Below the pieces are notes generated by a model, which saw only the letters and a program-made list of their open reading frames with translations, did not search any database and was not told the DNA's origin. A program made the position numbers and the translations under genes. 64,000 bases of DNA from JAKLFA01 sp964450385 (lineage in GTDB: Bacteria; Omnitrophota; Gorgyraeia; Zapsychrales; JANLHA01). This document shows positions 1 to 7,697 of this stretch, piece after piece. Numbering within the stretch: the stretch's first letter is position 1; each line of letters opens with the position of its first letter. The DNA lies in NCBI GenBank assembly GCA_964450385.1, contig CAYVEC010000006.1, positions 1 to 64,000 on the forward strand, given 5' to 3'.

Positions 1-506
1 CCGATGACCGTCAGCTTCGTCTTGGTCACGCCCTTTTCATACCGCTGATGATAGATCTGGCCGTCGCGCTTGATCTCGACCTCAAGCCAGTCCGACAGGG
101 CGTTCACGCAGCTCACGCCGACCCCGTGAAGCCCGCCCGAGACCTTGTAGGTGTCGTTATCGAATTTTCCGCCGGCGTGCAGGGTCGTCAGGACCACCTC
201 GACCGCAGGCTTCTTCTCGGTCTTATGTATGTCCACGGGGATCCCGCGGCCATTGTCCGTGACCGAGACCGTCTCGCCGTTGTTGATCACGACATCGATC
301 TGATCGCAATAACCCGCCAAGGCCTCATCGATAGAATTGTCCACGACCTCATAGACCAGATGATGAAGCCCGCGGTTAAACGTGTCGCCGATATACATCG
401 CCGGACGCATCCGGACCGCTGCCACCCCCTCCAGGACCTGAATGGTCGATGAGTCGTACTCGCCTTTTTTCTTCGTCGGCTCTTTCGCTGCCTGCTCTTC
501 GCTCAT
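1..506 (-). CDS. gyrB: DNA gyrase subunit B, N-terminal part (cut by window edge)
   Basis: GyrB is the ATPase subunit of DNA gyrase, which introduces negative supercoils. The reverse-strand frame from ATG 506-504 begins MSEEQAAKEPTKKKGEYDSS, then shows the GHKL ATPase signatures: RPAMYIG, the Mg/ATP-binding VVDNSIDEA, and VTDNGRGIPVD. GGLHGVGVSCVNALSD follows further on. About 168 residues are in the window and the rest lies beyond base 1. The start overlaps the stop of the DUF721 gene as ATGA, so the two are probably translationally coupled. Identification is from conserved family motifs. Confidence 0.97.
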   Translation of the reverse strand, partial: MSEEQAAKEPTKKKGEYDSSTIQVLEGVAAVRMRPAMYIGDTFNRGLHHLVYEVVDNSIDEALAGYCDQIDVVINNGETVSVTDNGRGIPVDIHKTEKKPAVEVVLTTLHAGGKFDNDTYKVSGGLHGVGVSCVNALSDWLEVEIKRDGQIYHQRYEKGVTKTKLTVI

Positions 507-787
507 TGAATCTTTCCTATCTTAAAAAAAATTTTTTTAATCTCCGGGACCTCTGCCTGGACGCTTTTCAAAATGGACCGGTATTTCAGCCGGCACTGGA
601 ACATCCAGGCCGAACAATCCACGTCCACCAGGAGCGTCCCGTTGTTCATGCCCACGACGCGCGTATGCTTGTATTCTTTTTCTCCGGCGGCCCGCTGCCA
701 TACCCTCATCAGGTCCGGCTGTCCTGTTTTCTGTTTGTTGACGATCTGGTCAACGACGCGAGAAACAATGTCCTTGATCTCATCCAT
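503..787 (-). CDS. DUF721 / DciA-like protein
   Basis: This 94-residue protein has the DUF721 pattern: a central Trp region (RVWQRAAG), a strand reading NGTLLVDVDCSAW, then QCRLKYRSILKSVQ and a final KKIFFKIGKI. DUF721 includes DciA, the ancestral loader of the replicative helicase DnaB, and such genes commonly sit directly upstream of gyrB. Here it lies between dnaN (3 bp away) and gyrB (ATGA overlap), where recF is found in many bacteria. A role in replication initiation is inferred from family and position. It is short for DciA and consists of the core domain only. Confidence 0.8.
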   Translation of the reverse strand: MDEIKDIVSRVVDQIVNKQKTGQPDLMRVWQRAAGEKEYKHTRVVGMNNGTLLVDVDCSAWMFQCRLKYRSILKSVQAEVPEIKKIFFKIGKIQ

Positions 788-790
788 GCC

Positions 791-1879
791 TTATATTCTC
801 ATCGGCAGCGCGAGATACAAATACTCCGCCATCCGGATCACGCCGGCCTTGTCCGGACCGAACAACTCTAAATTTATATCGCTTTCCTCGATGTTTTTCA
901 AGACATCAATTAAAAATTGAGGATTAAATCCGACCACCATTTCCTTCCCGGTATATTTGATCGGGACCTCTTCCCGCGACTCCCCGACGTTCGGTGTCGT
1001 CTTCGACACAACGAGCTTGTCCGCAAAGACCTCGATCTTGATCGCCTGAAAATCCGGCGTCGACAGAAGGTTGGCCCGGCGGATCGCGCACAGGAATTCC
1101 TCTCGCCCGACGGAAATCTTATTAACCGCGGCCTCAGGAATTACCTGGGTATAATTCGGATATTCCCCCTCAATGATGCGGGAGGCAATAAGCACCCCGT
1201 CAATATCAAACATGATTTGGTTCGCGTTCATCACGACCGCGACGCTTCCCTCTTCCTTCAGATTCCGATATATCTCATTAACCGCCTTGATCGGGATGAT
1301 CACGGAAAGGTCTTTTTTGGCCGGGGCCGTGACCGGCTTTTCGATCTTGGCCAACCGGCGACCGTCTGTCGCGACCATTCGAACGCGGTCGTCATCAATT
1401 TCCAGCAATATCCCGTTCAAGATATACCGCGATTCCTCATGCGACACCGCGAATGAGGTGAGCCGGATCATCTCTTTCAGGTCATGCTGAGTAATATTAA
1501 AGGCCTCTTTATTCTTAAATTCAGGAAATTTAGGAAATTCTTCCTTGGGAAGCCCAATAAGTTTAAAACGGCACTTTTGACCTTCAATCTCGACTTGATA
1601 GTTCTTTTTAGCGTGGATGAGAATATCCCCAGACGGGAGTTCTCGAATAATGTCGCTAAACCTTTTCGCCGGAAGGGTTATGGCACCTTCCTCAATTGTT
1701 TCCACAGGCAATTCACATGAAATGCCGATATCCAGGTCTGTGGAATTAAGCTTCAACATGCTCCTTTTCGTCTCCAACAAGATGTTGGATAAAATCGGCA
1801 ATGTTGCTTTTGAGGAAACAATATTTTGTACTGTCTGGATCCCTTGAACAAGCTGATCTTTGGTTGTTTTGACTTTCAT
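791..1879 (-). CDS. dnaN: DNA polymerase III beta sliding clamp
   Basis: DnaN forms the ring-shaped dimer that tethers DNA polymerase III to DNA. The 362-residue product has the three-domain clamp pattern: MKVKTTKDQLVQGIQTVQNIVSSKATLPILSNILLE-type N-terminus, then MVATDGRRLAKIEKP in the second domain, and the ending EYLYLALPMRI. An upstream in-frame TTG at 1888 gives a 3-residue longer product. I chose ATG 1879 because AAGGAG lies 11 nt upstream of it and only 2 nt before the TTG. The gap to dnaA (1880-2043) holds a palindromic TTGTGCACAA at 1953-1962, one mismatch from a DnaA box on each strand. Confidence 0.97.
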   Translation of the reverse strand: MKVKTTKDQLVQGIQTVQNIVSSKATLPILSNILLETKRSMLKLNSTDLDIGISCELPVETIEEGAITLPAKRFSDIIRELPSGDILIHAKKNYQVEIEGQKCRFKLIGLPKEEFPKFPEFKNKEAFNITQHDLKEMIRLTSFAVSHEESRYILNGILLEIDDDRVRMVATDGRRLAKIEKPVTAPAKKDLSVIIPIKAVNEIYRNLKEEGSVAVVMNANQIMFDIDGVLIASRIIEGEYPNYTQVIPEAAVNKISVGREEFLCAIRRANLLSTPDFQAIKIEVFADKLVVSKTTPNVGESREEVPIKYTGKEMVVGFNPQFLIDVLKNIEESDINLELFGPDKAGVIRMAEYLYLALPMRI

Positions 1880-2043
1880 AATCCCCAACTCTCCTTGTTC
1901 ACACCTTTGTTTTAGAATAATTTAAAAAATGTCATCGTAATCATATTAGGACTTGTGCACAACTCGTAAAAGAATGAAAGTCATTCAAAACAAAAAAGAT
2001 ATAAAAATTTTCCTTGTGTATGGCCTTGTGACGGCCTGGGTCC

Positions 2044-3363
2044 CTACTGTTTAATCTTTGTTAATAAGATCTCAACCGCTTTGCGGGTTTCGGGTTCAAT
2101 ATCAAGGTCTTTTTCGATCTTTCGGCACGCGTGGAGCACGGTTGTATGGTCTTTGCCGCCGAAAAAGACCCCGAGCTCCGGAAGAGACAGCGTGGTTATT
2201 TTTCGGCACAGGTACATGGCGATCTGGCGCGGGATGATCACGGCCTTGTTGCGCCGTTTTGATTTTAGGTCTGAGACGGTCACAGAAAAATAGAGCGCCA
2301 CCTCTTTTTGAATATCTTCGGGCGACACAGTCTTCGGTTTTTCTGTGACCATGTCTTTGAGGATCGTTTTTGCGATCTCCAGCGACACGGGCCGTTCTTC
2401 TAATAAGGAATAGGCCACAACGCGGATGAGCGCCCCCTCCAGCTCGCGGATGTTTGTCTTGATTTGCTCCGCGATAAAGAGCAGGACATCATCCGGGACC
2501 GAAACCGGTTCGCGTTCGAGTTTTTTTCGAAGGATCGCGACGCGGGTCTCGAAGTCCGGCGGCTGGATATCCGCGACGAGGCCCCAGGCAAAGCGCGAGA
2601 CAAGTCTTCCCTCGAGATTCGCGATCTCTTTGGGGTGGCGGTCTGATGAAATAATGATCTGTTTGTGATCGTTGTGGAGGGTGTTAAATGTGTGAAAGAA
2701 TTCCTCCTGGGTCGCCTCTTTTCCGGCGATGAAATGGATGTCGTCGATGAGCAGGACGTCAATGTTCCGGTATTTTTGGCGGAATTGCGTCGTGGTCCGG
2801 TTCTTGATCGCATCAATAAGTTCATTGGTGAAGTATTCCGACGATAAAAAGGCGCATTTTTTTTCGGGGAACCGAGCCTTGATCTCCTGGGCGACGGATT
2901 GCATGAGGTGTGTTTTACCCAGCCCGACCTGGCTGTAAAGGAAAAGCGGATTGTAGGATTTGGCCGGCGATTCGGCGACGGCGCGGCAGGCGGCAAAGGC
3001 GAAGCGGTTCGATGGTCCGACGACGAAATTATCAAAAGAAAAGCGGGCGGCCAAGGGCTCCGGCGGTTCCGAGGGGGATTCAGCTGGACGGCCCCTCCCC
3101 TCCTCTTGGTGTGCCGGCGCCTGTTTGGTCTCGGTCACGGTGATCGACAGCGCGCAGCCCTCGCCAAAGGCGCGGCGTAAAATGTCCTCGATCTGTCCGC
3201 GGTAGTGGTCTTCGATCCAGGCCTTGAAGAATTCATCCGGGGTCTCGAGGACGAGCGCCCCATCAACCGCAGTTTTTTTGATCGTGGAAAACCACGAGGC
3301 GAAGGACGACTCACCTACGGCGCGCTGCACATCAGACTCTATTTGTTCCCAGTTTGGTGTCAT
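2044..3363 (-). CDS. dnaA: Chromosomal replication initiator DnaA
   Basis: DnaA binds oriC boxes, melts the origin and recruits the helicase. The product (439 aa) has domain I (WEQIESDVQRAVGESSFASWF), a short linker near residues 75-105, the AAA+ domain with Walker A VGLGKTH near 146-152 and Walker B LLIDDIHF, and domain IV with the DNA-binding signature FGGKDHTTVLHACRKI near the C-terminus. I take ATG 3363 as the start (MTPNWEQ). A GTG at 3393 is in frame, but it lies inside a DnaA box and adds ten residues of no family resemblance. No strong SD is visible. The gene runs away from oriC, opposite to rpmH. Confidence 0.97.
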   Translation of the reverse strand: MTPNWEQIESDVQRAVGESSFASWFSTIKKTAVDGALVLETPDEFFKAWIEDHYRGQIEDILRRAFGEGCALSITVTETKQAPAHQEEGRGRPAESPSEPPEPLAARFSFDNFVVGPSNRFAFAACRAVAESPAKSYNPLFLYSQVGLGKTHLMQSVAQEIKARFPEKKCAFLSSEYFTNELIDAIKNRTTTQFRQKYRNIDVLLIDDIHFIAGKEATQEEFFHTFNTLHNDHKQIIISSDRHPKEIANLEGRLVSRFAWGLVADIQPPDFETRVAILRKKLEREPVSVPDDVLLFIAEQIKTNIRELEGALIRVVAYSLLEERPVSLEIAKTILKDMVTEKPKTVSPEDIQKEVALYFSVTVSDLKSKRRNKAVIIPRQIAMYLCRKITTLSLPELGVFFGGKDHTTVLHACRKIEKDLDIEPETRKAVEILLTKIKQ

Positions 3364-3500
3364 AGTCGTTGTGGATGACTGTGTTATGCACACAACAATT
3401 CACAAAATTCACAGCCTATAAATCAAAAAGAGCCAACAGGTTAGGTTCGTTTTCAAAAATCGTCCACAGGTTTTCCACATCTGTGAATAATTATCCCCTG
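3364..3500. other. oriC: oriC: DnaA-box cluster between dnaA and rpmH
   Basis: Two perfect TTATNCACA boxes are visible: TTATGCACA at 3384-3392 on the plus strand, and TGTGAATAA at 3482-3490 (TTATTCACA on the minus strand). One-mismatch copies lie at 3370-3378 (TGTGGATGA, minus) and 3471-3479 (TTTTCCACA, plus), with a weaker copy at 3460-3468. Two AATTCACA copies are near 3397-3415. Gene orientation flips here, and dnaA, dnaN, gyrB, rpmH and parAB all flank it. The boxes reach into the dnaA leader, so DnaA probably also autoregulates. The DUE was not located with confidence. Confidence 0.8.
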
Positions 3501-3510
3501 GCGGAGGCCT

Positions 3511-3538
3511 ATTATAACAAAGGAAAAGCGGAAAGCAA
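3511..3538 (-). promoter_or_regulatory. Possible dnaA promoter
   Basis: On the minus strand a perfect -10 TATAAT (3516-3511) lies 16 bp from a weak -35 TTGCTT (3538-3533). It points toward dnaA, through the DnaA-box cluster. Confidence 0.4.
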
Positions 3539-3629
3539 ATAAAAAGTTCAGCGAGAGAGACCCAGAGAAAACGCCATGCCTAACTGTTTGAAAAACAAGG
3601 AGGTTATGCGCCCCGGCTTTTTAAAAAAC

Positions 3630-3657
3630 TTGACGGGGCAAGATCCTGTGTTATAAT
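3630..3657 (+). promoter_or_regulatory. rpmH promoter
   Basis: TTGACG (3630-3635), a 16-bp spacer and TATAAT (3652-3657) end 9 bp before the rpmH ATG. This is a near-consensus sigma-70-type promoter for the rpmH-yidD-yidC unit. The short leader leaves no room for an obvious Shine-Dalgarno. Confidence 0.75.
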
Positions 3658-3666
3658 CTACAAACT

Positions 3667-3804
3667 ATGAAGAAACATTTTAAGACTCCAACGCTGTTAA
3701 AAGGCAAAAAGACACACGGATTTCGTTCCCGCATGGCGACCGCTGACGGGCAAGACGTGATCAAACGACGACGAGCCAAGGGCCGCGCACGGCTTACCAA
3801 ATAA
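3667..3804 (+). CDS. rpmH: 50S ribosomal protein bL34
   Basis: This 45-residue, highly basic protein reads MKKHFKTPTLLKGKKTHGFR and then SRMATADGQDVIKRRRAKGR-ARLTK. The segment HGFRSRMAT..GQ.VI.RRRAKGR is the L34 signature. L34 is a structural component of the large ribosomal subunit. Its position immediately beside oriC and upstream of yidD/yidC is the classic arrangement. rnpA, normally directly downstream, is absent: only 23 bp separate rpmH from yidD. Confidence 0.96.
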   Translation: MKKHFKTPTLLKGKKTHGFRSRMATADGQDVIKRRRAKGRARLTK

Positions 3805-3827
3805 GGCATGTTCACACGATCACCATC

Positions 3828-4046
3828 ATGATCATGAAACGAGTCGTCCTCGGAATGATTGCCGGTTATCAAGTCATCAGCCGCATGATCTTACCACGAG
3901 CGTGCCGGTTTTATCCGACATGTTCTGCCTATGCCTCTGAGGCCATTGAGCGCTTCGGCCTTGTCCAGGGTGTCAGGAAAACCTTTTATCGCATTCTCCG
4001 TTGCCATCCGTGGGCTGAGGGTGGCTATGATCCAGTAAAGGAATAG
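3828..4046 (+). CDS. yidD: Membrane protein insertion efficiency factor YidD
   Basis: YidD is a small membrane-associated protein that assists YidC/Sec-dependent insertion. The 72-residue product shows the family core: YQ..S.......CRFYPTCSAYASEAIERFG, then RILRCHPWAEGGYDPV. The three conserved cysteines (CRF, TCS, RCH) are present. An amphipathic N-terminus (VVLGMIAGYQVISRMI) precedes them. An alternative ATG two codons in (3834) is possible. It ends 2 bp before yidC, consistent with one transcript. Confidence 0.94.
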   Translation: MIMKRVVLGMIAGYQVISRMILPRACRFYPTCSAYASEAIERFGLVQGVRKTFYRILRCHPWAEGGYDPVKE

Positions 4047-4048
4047 AC

Positions 4049-5659
4049 ATGGAAAAAAGGCTTTTTGTTGCTGTCGCAATCTCGTTTGCATTTTATCTTG
4101 TCTGGATGAAGATCTTTCCCCCCGCGGTTCCTGAAGTTAAAACAAGCGTACAAGTTGTTGAAAATAGAGAAGATATAGATTTGGCGCCCTCGGCATCTGC
4201 GGTTGAAAAAACGGTTGTTCGTGTGTCGCCCGAGCCGCCGGTCGCGTTACAGGGCCCAGAAGAGACCGTGATCATCGAGAACGAGGCTCTTGCGGCGACG
4301 ATATCGAGCAGGGGAGGGCGGGTCGTTTCGCTTGTGTTTAAATTGGACAACGGACGGCTCGATGTGGCGACAGGGGCGGTGAGCGGCCTGCGCGATCTGG
4401 ATTATGATATTGTTGTCTCCGACGGGAAAAAGGCTGTTTTGACCGCCCATGACAACGGGATCGTTGTCCGTAGAACTGTTCAGTTGACAGACGAGTATGG
4501 CCTGAGTCTTGTTACGGAATTCAGCAATGTTTCAAGGGAGGCCCGGGAGGTTGATGTGGCTCGGGACTATATCGATATTGATGCGGCTCGGCTCGATCCT
4601 GCAGAGGCAAAGGGGAGGGACAGAAATCTTCACGAGTACTCTATCTTCAATGATTCCAAGGTTTTACGAAAAACAGGCGCTGTCGAATTTAGGGTGAAAG
4701 ACCAGGCTGAGGAGGTTGGGCTTGTTGAGTGGTTTGGATTTAGGAATCGATATTTTTGTCTCATCGCCCAGCCGAAGGAGGTCTTGAACGGCTATCGAAT
4801 CGAGGTGAAGAGCAAGGAGAGGGCCGTTTTGGCTGGGGCGAGGGAGGCGGTATCGCTTGAGCCGGGGGCATCCGTGACCCGCGAAGATATGCTGTATGCT
4901 GGGCCGCAAAAAGCGAACATTTTGTCAAAATATGGAAAGAATTTCGAAAAAATTCATGTTTATTTTAAAAATGGATTTCTTGATATGATTGCCAAGATCA
5001 TTGAAGACAGCATGATTTTTACCCATCGAGTGATTCACAGTTGGGGTGCTGCCATTATTATCGTGAGCCTGATCATTTATGCCCTGATGTATCCGTTCAC
5101 ATTTAAAAGCCTTGTTTCCATGAAAAAAATGCAGAGCCTGCAGCCAAAAATTATGGAAATTCGAGAAAAATACCCTGATAATCCAAAAAAGCTGAATGAA
5201 GAGACCATGCGTCTTTATGCGGAAAACAGGATCAATCCCTTTAGCGGGTGCCTGCCGATTTTTCTTCAGATGCCGGTTTTCATTGGTTTGTACCAGGTGC
5301 TTTGGCGTTCGGTTTGGTTTAACGGATCGGGGTTTTTGTGGATCAAGGATCTCTCGCAGGCCGATCGGCTCGTCGTGTTTGATCGGTCTTTTTTGATTAT
5401 CGGGAATGAACTTAATATTTTGCCGATTCTGATGATGATTCTGATGTTCTTTCAGCAGAAATTGTCGTCGAGAAACATGGTTTCGACGGATCCGAATCAG
5501 GTTGCGCAGCAAAAGATGATGTTGATGTTTTTTCCCTTGTTTTTAGGCTTTATTTTTTATAAACTAGCAAGTGGATTGAATTTGTACTTTACGATGTTTT
5601 ATCTGTTGTCGATTGTTTCGCAGCTTCTTGTCGCGCGCCACACAAGGGATGAGGCATGA
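4049..5659 (+). CDS. yidC: Membrane protein insertase YidC
   Basis: YidC inserts and folds inner-membrane proteins, alone or with SecYEG. The 536-residue product has the Gram-negative layout: an N-terminal TM helix (residues about 4-20), a large periplasmic beta domain to about 300, then a C-terminal five-helix core. The core includes the cytoplasmic hairpin MKKMQSLQPKIMEIREKYPD followed by NPFSGCLPIFLQMPVFIGLY. The periplasmic domain argues for a diderm envelope. The stop overlaps the following Jag_N ATG (GCATGA). Confidence 0.97.
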   Translation: MEKRLFVAVAISFAFYLVWMKIFPPAVPEVKTSVQVVENREDIDLAPSASAVEKTVVRVSPEPPVALQGPEETVIIENEALAATISSRGGRVVSLVFKLDNGRLDVATGAVSGLRDLDYDIVVSDGKKAVLTAHDNGIVVRRTVQLTDEYGLSLVTEFSNVSREAREVDVARDYIDIDAARLDPAEAKGRDRNLHEYSIFNDSKVLRKTGAVEFRVKDQAEEVGLVEWFGFRNRYFCLIAQPKEVLNGYRIEVKSKERAVLAGAREAVSLEPGASVTREDMLYAGPQKANILSKYGKNFEKIHVYFKNGFLDMIAKIIEDSMIFTHRVIHSWGAAIIIVSLIIYALMYPFTFKSLVSMKKMQSLQPKIMEIREKYPDNPKKLNEETMRLYAENRINPFSGCLPIFLQMPVFIGLYQVLWRSVWFNGSGFLWIKDLSQADRLVVFDRSFLIIGNELNILPILMMILMFFQQKLSSRNMVSTDPNQVAQQKMMLMFFPLFLGFIFYKLASGLNLYFTMFYLLSIVSQLLVARHTRDEA

Positions 5660-5850
5660 AAACTAGGCCTGATGCAAAGAAAATGACGTTTGAAGGGGCA
5701 ACTGTTGAAGAGGCGATTCAAAAAGCGCTTGATTCTACGGGACTCACCCGAGAAGAGATCATAATTAAGGTTGTTTCAGAAGAGAAGAGAGGCCTTTTTG
5801 GTATGGAAGGCGCCATGCCGGCCAAGATTGTTGTTTCACCGAAAAAGTAA
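5656..5850 (+). CDS. Jag N-terminal domain protein (no KH or R3H domain)
   Basis: The 64-residue product aligns with the Jag_N domain: FEGATVEEAIQKALDSTGLTREEIIIKVVSEEKRGLFGM. Jag/SpoIIIJ-associated proteins normally continue into KH and R3H RNA-binding domains (about 200 aa or more). Here a TAA stop follows at 5850, and the next bases are non-coding parS DNA. It is coupled to yidC by a 4-bp overlap, the usual context for jag. Function of the isolated domain is unknown. It may be a genuine minimal variant or a remnant. Confidence 0.75.
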   Translation: MKTRPDAKKMTFEGATVEEAIQKALDSTGLTREEIIIKVVSEEKRGLFGMEGAMPAKIVVSPKK

Positions 5851-5869
5851 CGATTGGGTTTTTATTTTG

Positions 5870-5889
5870 GACGTTTCACGTGAAACGTC
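5870..5889. promoter_or_regulatory. parS: parS site 1, also terminator-like
   Basis: GACGTTTCACGTGAAACGTC is a perfect 20-bp palindrome whose central 14 bp match the ParB-binding parS consensus core. A T-rich run follows at once (5890-5900), so in RNA it would form an intrinsic terminator for the rpmH-yidC-Jag_N transcript. It lies upstream of parA-parB and close to oriC. Confidence 0.9.
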
Positions 5890-5898
5890 TTTTTCTTT

Positions 5899-5945
5899 TT
5901 GGACATTTTATTTTGGACATTTGAAATTGGACATTAAAATGTCCA
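5899..5945. repeat. Three 14-bp iterons plus an inverted half-site
   Basis: TTGGACATT occurs at 5899, 5913 and 5927, exactly 14 bp apart, and AATGTCCA (inverted copy) follows at 5938-5945. The array sits between two parS sites and upstream of parA. The spacing suggests protein binding sites. I know of no named element with this unit. Confidence 0.7.
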
Positions 5946-5951
5946 TTCTGG

Positions 5952-5967
5952 TGTTTCACGTGGAACA
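5952..5967. promoter_or_regulatory. parS: parS site 2
   Basis: TGTTTCACGTGGAACA differs from the parS consensus by one base (G instead of A at position 12). It lies 41 bp upstream of the parA start. With site 1 it makes a two-site centromere cluster. Confidence 0.88.
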
Positions 5968-6007
5968 TTTTTTATTCGGATGGTGATGAATAAAAAAGGG
6001 GGATCGG

Positions 6008-6784
6008 GTGGGGAAAATCATCTCAGTGTGCAATCAAAAAGGCGGAACAGGAAAAACCACCACCACGGTCAATTTGGCCTATTCGTTGGCTCAAAAGGGA
6101 TTTCGGATCCTCGTTGTTGATACAGATCCTCAGGGAAACGCGACAAGCGGGGTTGGGGTCAACAAAAACGAGCTGGAGCGATCGGTTTATGATGTTCTGC
6201 TGAACAAATTTCCTATAAAAGACGTCGCTATTCGAGATGTTTTTCCGAATCTGAGTATTGTGCCCTGCAATATCAATTTGACGGGCGCGGAGATCGAACT
6301 GGTCGGGGCTCTGTCGCGCGAGACCCGGCTTAAAAAGGCGCTCCATGCCGAACTTGAAAACTATGATTTTATTTTCATTGATTCTCCGCCGTCACTCGGG
6401 CTTTTGACGCTGAACGCCCTGGTGGCTAGTCATTCGATCCTGATCCCGATTCAGTGTGAGTTTTATGCCCTCGAAGGGGTGTCTCAGCTTTTGAATACGC
6501 TCAACCTTCTCCGTGACGGACTGAACTCTGATATGGCGATTGAAGGCGTTTTGCTAACAATGGCGGATTATCGAACGAATCTGACCAATGAGGTCATTAA
6601 TGAGATTCGAGGGTTCTTCAAGGCCCAGGTTTATGAGACGGTTATCCCACGAAATATTCGATTAAGCGAGGCTCCAAGTTTTGGAAAGCCGATCGCCTTG
6701 TATGACGCCGCCTCCGTAGGCGCTCAGAAATATGAAGAATTAGCCGATGAGTTTTTAAAGCGGAATCAAGCAGTTTGTAAGTAG
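6008..6784 (+). CDS. parA: Chromosome partitioning ATPase ParA (Soj)
   Basis: ParA is a deviant-Walker ATPase that binds DNA non-specifically and moves ParB-parS complexes. The product (258 aa) shows the deviant Walker A KGGTGKTTTTVNLA at residues 10-23, the A' box DTDPQGNATSGVG, and Walker B FIFIDSPPSLGLLTLNAL. The start is GTG 6008, preceded by GGGGGATC. It is short, like chromosomal Soj rather than plasmid ParA with an N-terminal HTH. Two parS sites lie just upstream and parB follows. Confidence 0.97.
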   Translation: MGKIISVCNQKGGTGKTTTTVNLAYSLAQKGFRILVVDTDPQGNATSGVGVNKNELERSVYDVLLNKFPIKDVAIRDVFPNLSIVPCNINLTGAEIELVGALSRETRLKKALHAELENYDFIFIDSPPSLGLLTLNALVASHSILIPIQCEFYALEGVSQLLNTLNLLRDGLNSDMAIEGVLLTMADYRTNLTNEVINEIRGFFKAQVYETVIPRNIRLSEAPSFGKPIALYDAASVGAQKYEELADEFLKRNQAVCK

Positions 6785-6848
6785 TTGAAAATAAACGATT
6801 TATGTATTTTTCACTTGTCTGGGTTTGACCAGGCATGAAGGAGCGTGC

Positions 6849-7697
6849 ATGGAAAAACGAGCGGTTTTGGGCAGGGGATTGTCCGCACTGATCCCTGAGA
6901 ATGTTGAGACCGGGGACCGGCCAAGGCAGGAAGAGGGAGCTAAGGTGGTTAAGACCGAGCTCATCGGGCTCAATCAACAGCAGCCGCGCCTTCATTATGA
7001 GGAGGACAAGCTCGAGGAGCTGAAGGCCTCTATTAGGGAAAAGGGGATCCTCCAGCCGATCCTCGTCCGCCGGGTCGATCAGGGTTATGAGGTCGTGGCC
7101 GGCGAGCGCCGGCTCCGCGCCGCGAAGGCGGTCGGACTCAAAGAGGTCCCCGTCGTGATCCGTGACGTGGATGATAACGAAGCCCTGGTCTTGGCCCTCG
7201 TCGAGAATATTCAGCGCGAGAACCTGAATCCGATCGAAGAGGCGCGCGCCTTTCGGCGGCTTGTGGATGATTTTCGTCTCACCCAGGAGCAGGTTGCCGA
7301 CGCGGTCGGCAAGGAGCGATCCACGGTCAGCAATATGCTGCGGCTGTTGAAACTTCCGGCGGAGATGCAGGAGGCAGTCTCGAAAGGCCTGATTTCGATG
7401 GGCCACGCACGGGCCCTGCTCAGCGTCGAGAACGCGCAGAAGCAATATCAGATGTTCGTGAAATTTTTAGAGGGTGAGGTCAATGTCCGTCAGGCCGAAC
7501 AGCTCAGCAAGGCCGATCGCCCGGTGAAGCGGCCGAGGAAGGACAAGGACCATGAGGTCGCCCGACTAGAAGAAGAGCTCTCGCGGCTTTTGGGGACCAA
7601 GGTCCTCATTGAGGCCCGGCAGAAGCGCGGGCGGGTGGTGATCGAATATTATTCGCTTGACGACCTGGATAGGATCCTCGAGATCATTCGACGATGA
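6849..7697 (+). CDS. parB: Chromosome partitioning protein ParB (Spo0J)
   Basis: ParB is a parS-binding CTP switch that spreads on DNA and works with ParA. The 282-residue product has the N-terminal box RAVLGRGLSALIP, the CTPase/ParB domain with QPRLHYEEDKLEELKASI and GERRLRAAKAVGLKEVP, an HTH (LTQEQVADAVGKERSTVSNM), and a C-terminal dimer domain. I chose ATG 6849 because GAAGGAG lies 5-11 nt upstream; an upstream TTG at 6825 would add 8 residues. Its stop overlaps the ndk ATG. Confidence 0.97.
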   Translation: MEKRAVLGRGLSALIPENVETGDRPRQEEGAKVVKTELIGLNQQQPRLHYEEDKLEELKASIREKGILQPILVRRVDQGYEVVAGERRLRAAKAVGLKEVPVVIRDVDDNEALVLALVENIQRENLNPIEEARAFRRLVDDFRLTQEQVADAVGKERSTVSNMLRLLKLPAEMQEAVSKGLISMGHARALLSVENAQKQYQMFVKFLEGEVNVRQAEQLSKADRPVKRPRKDKDHEVARLEEELSRLLGTKVLIEARQKRGRVVIEYYSLDDLDRILEIIRR

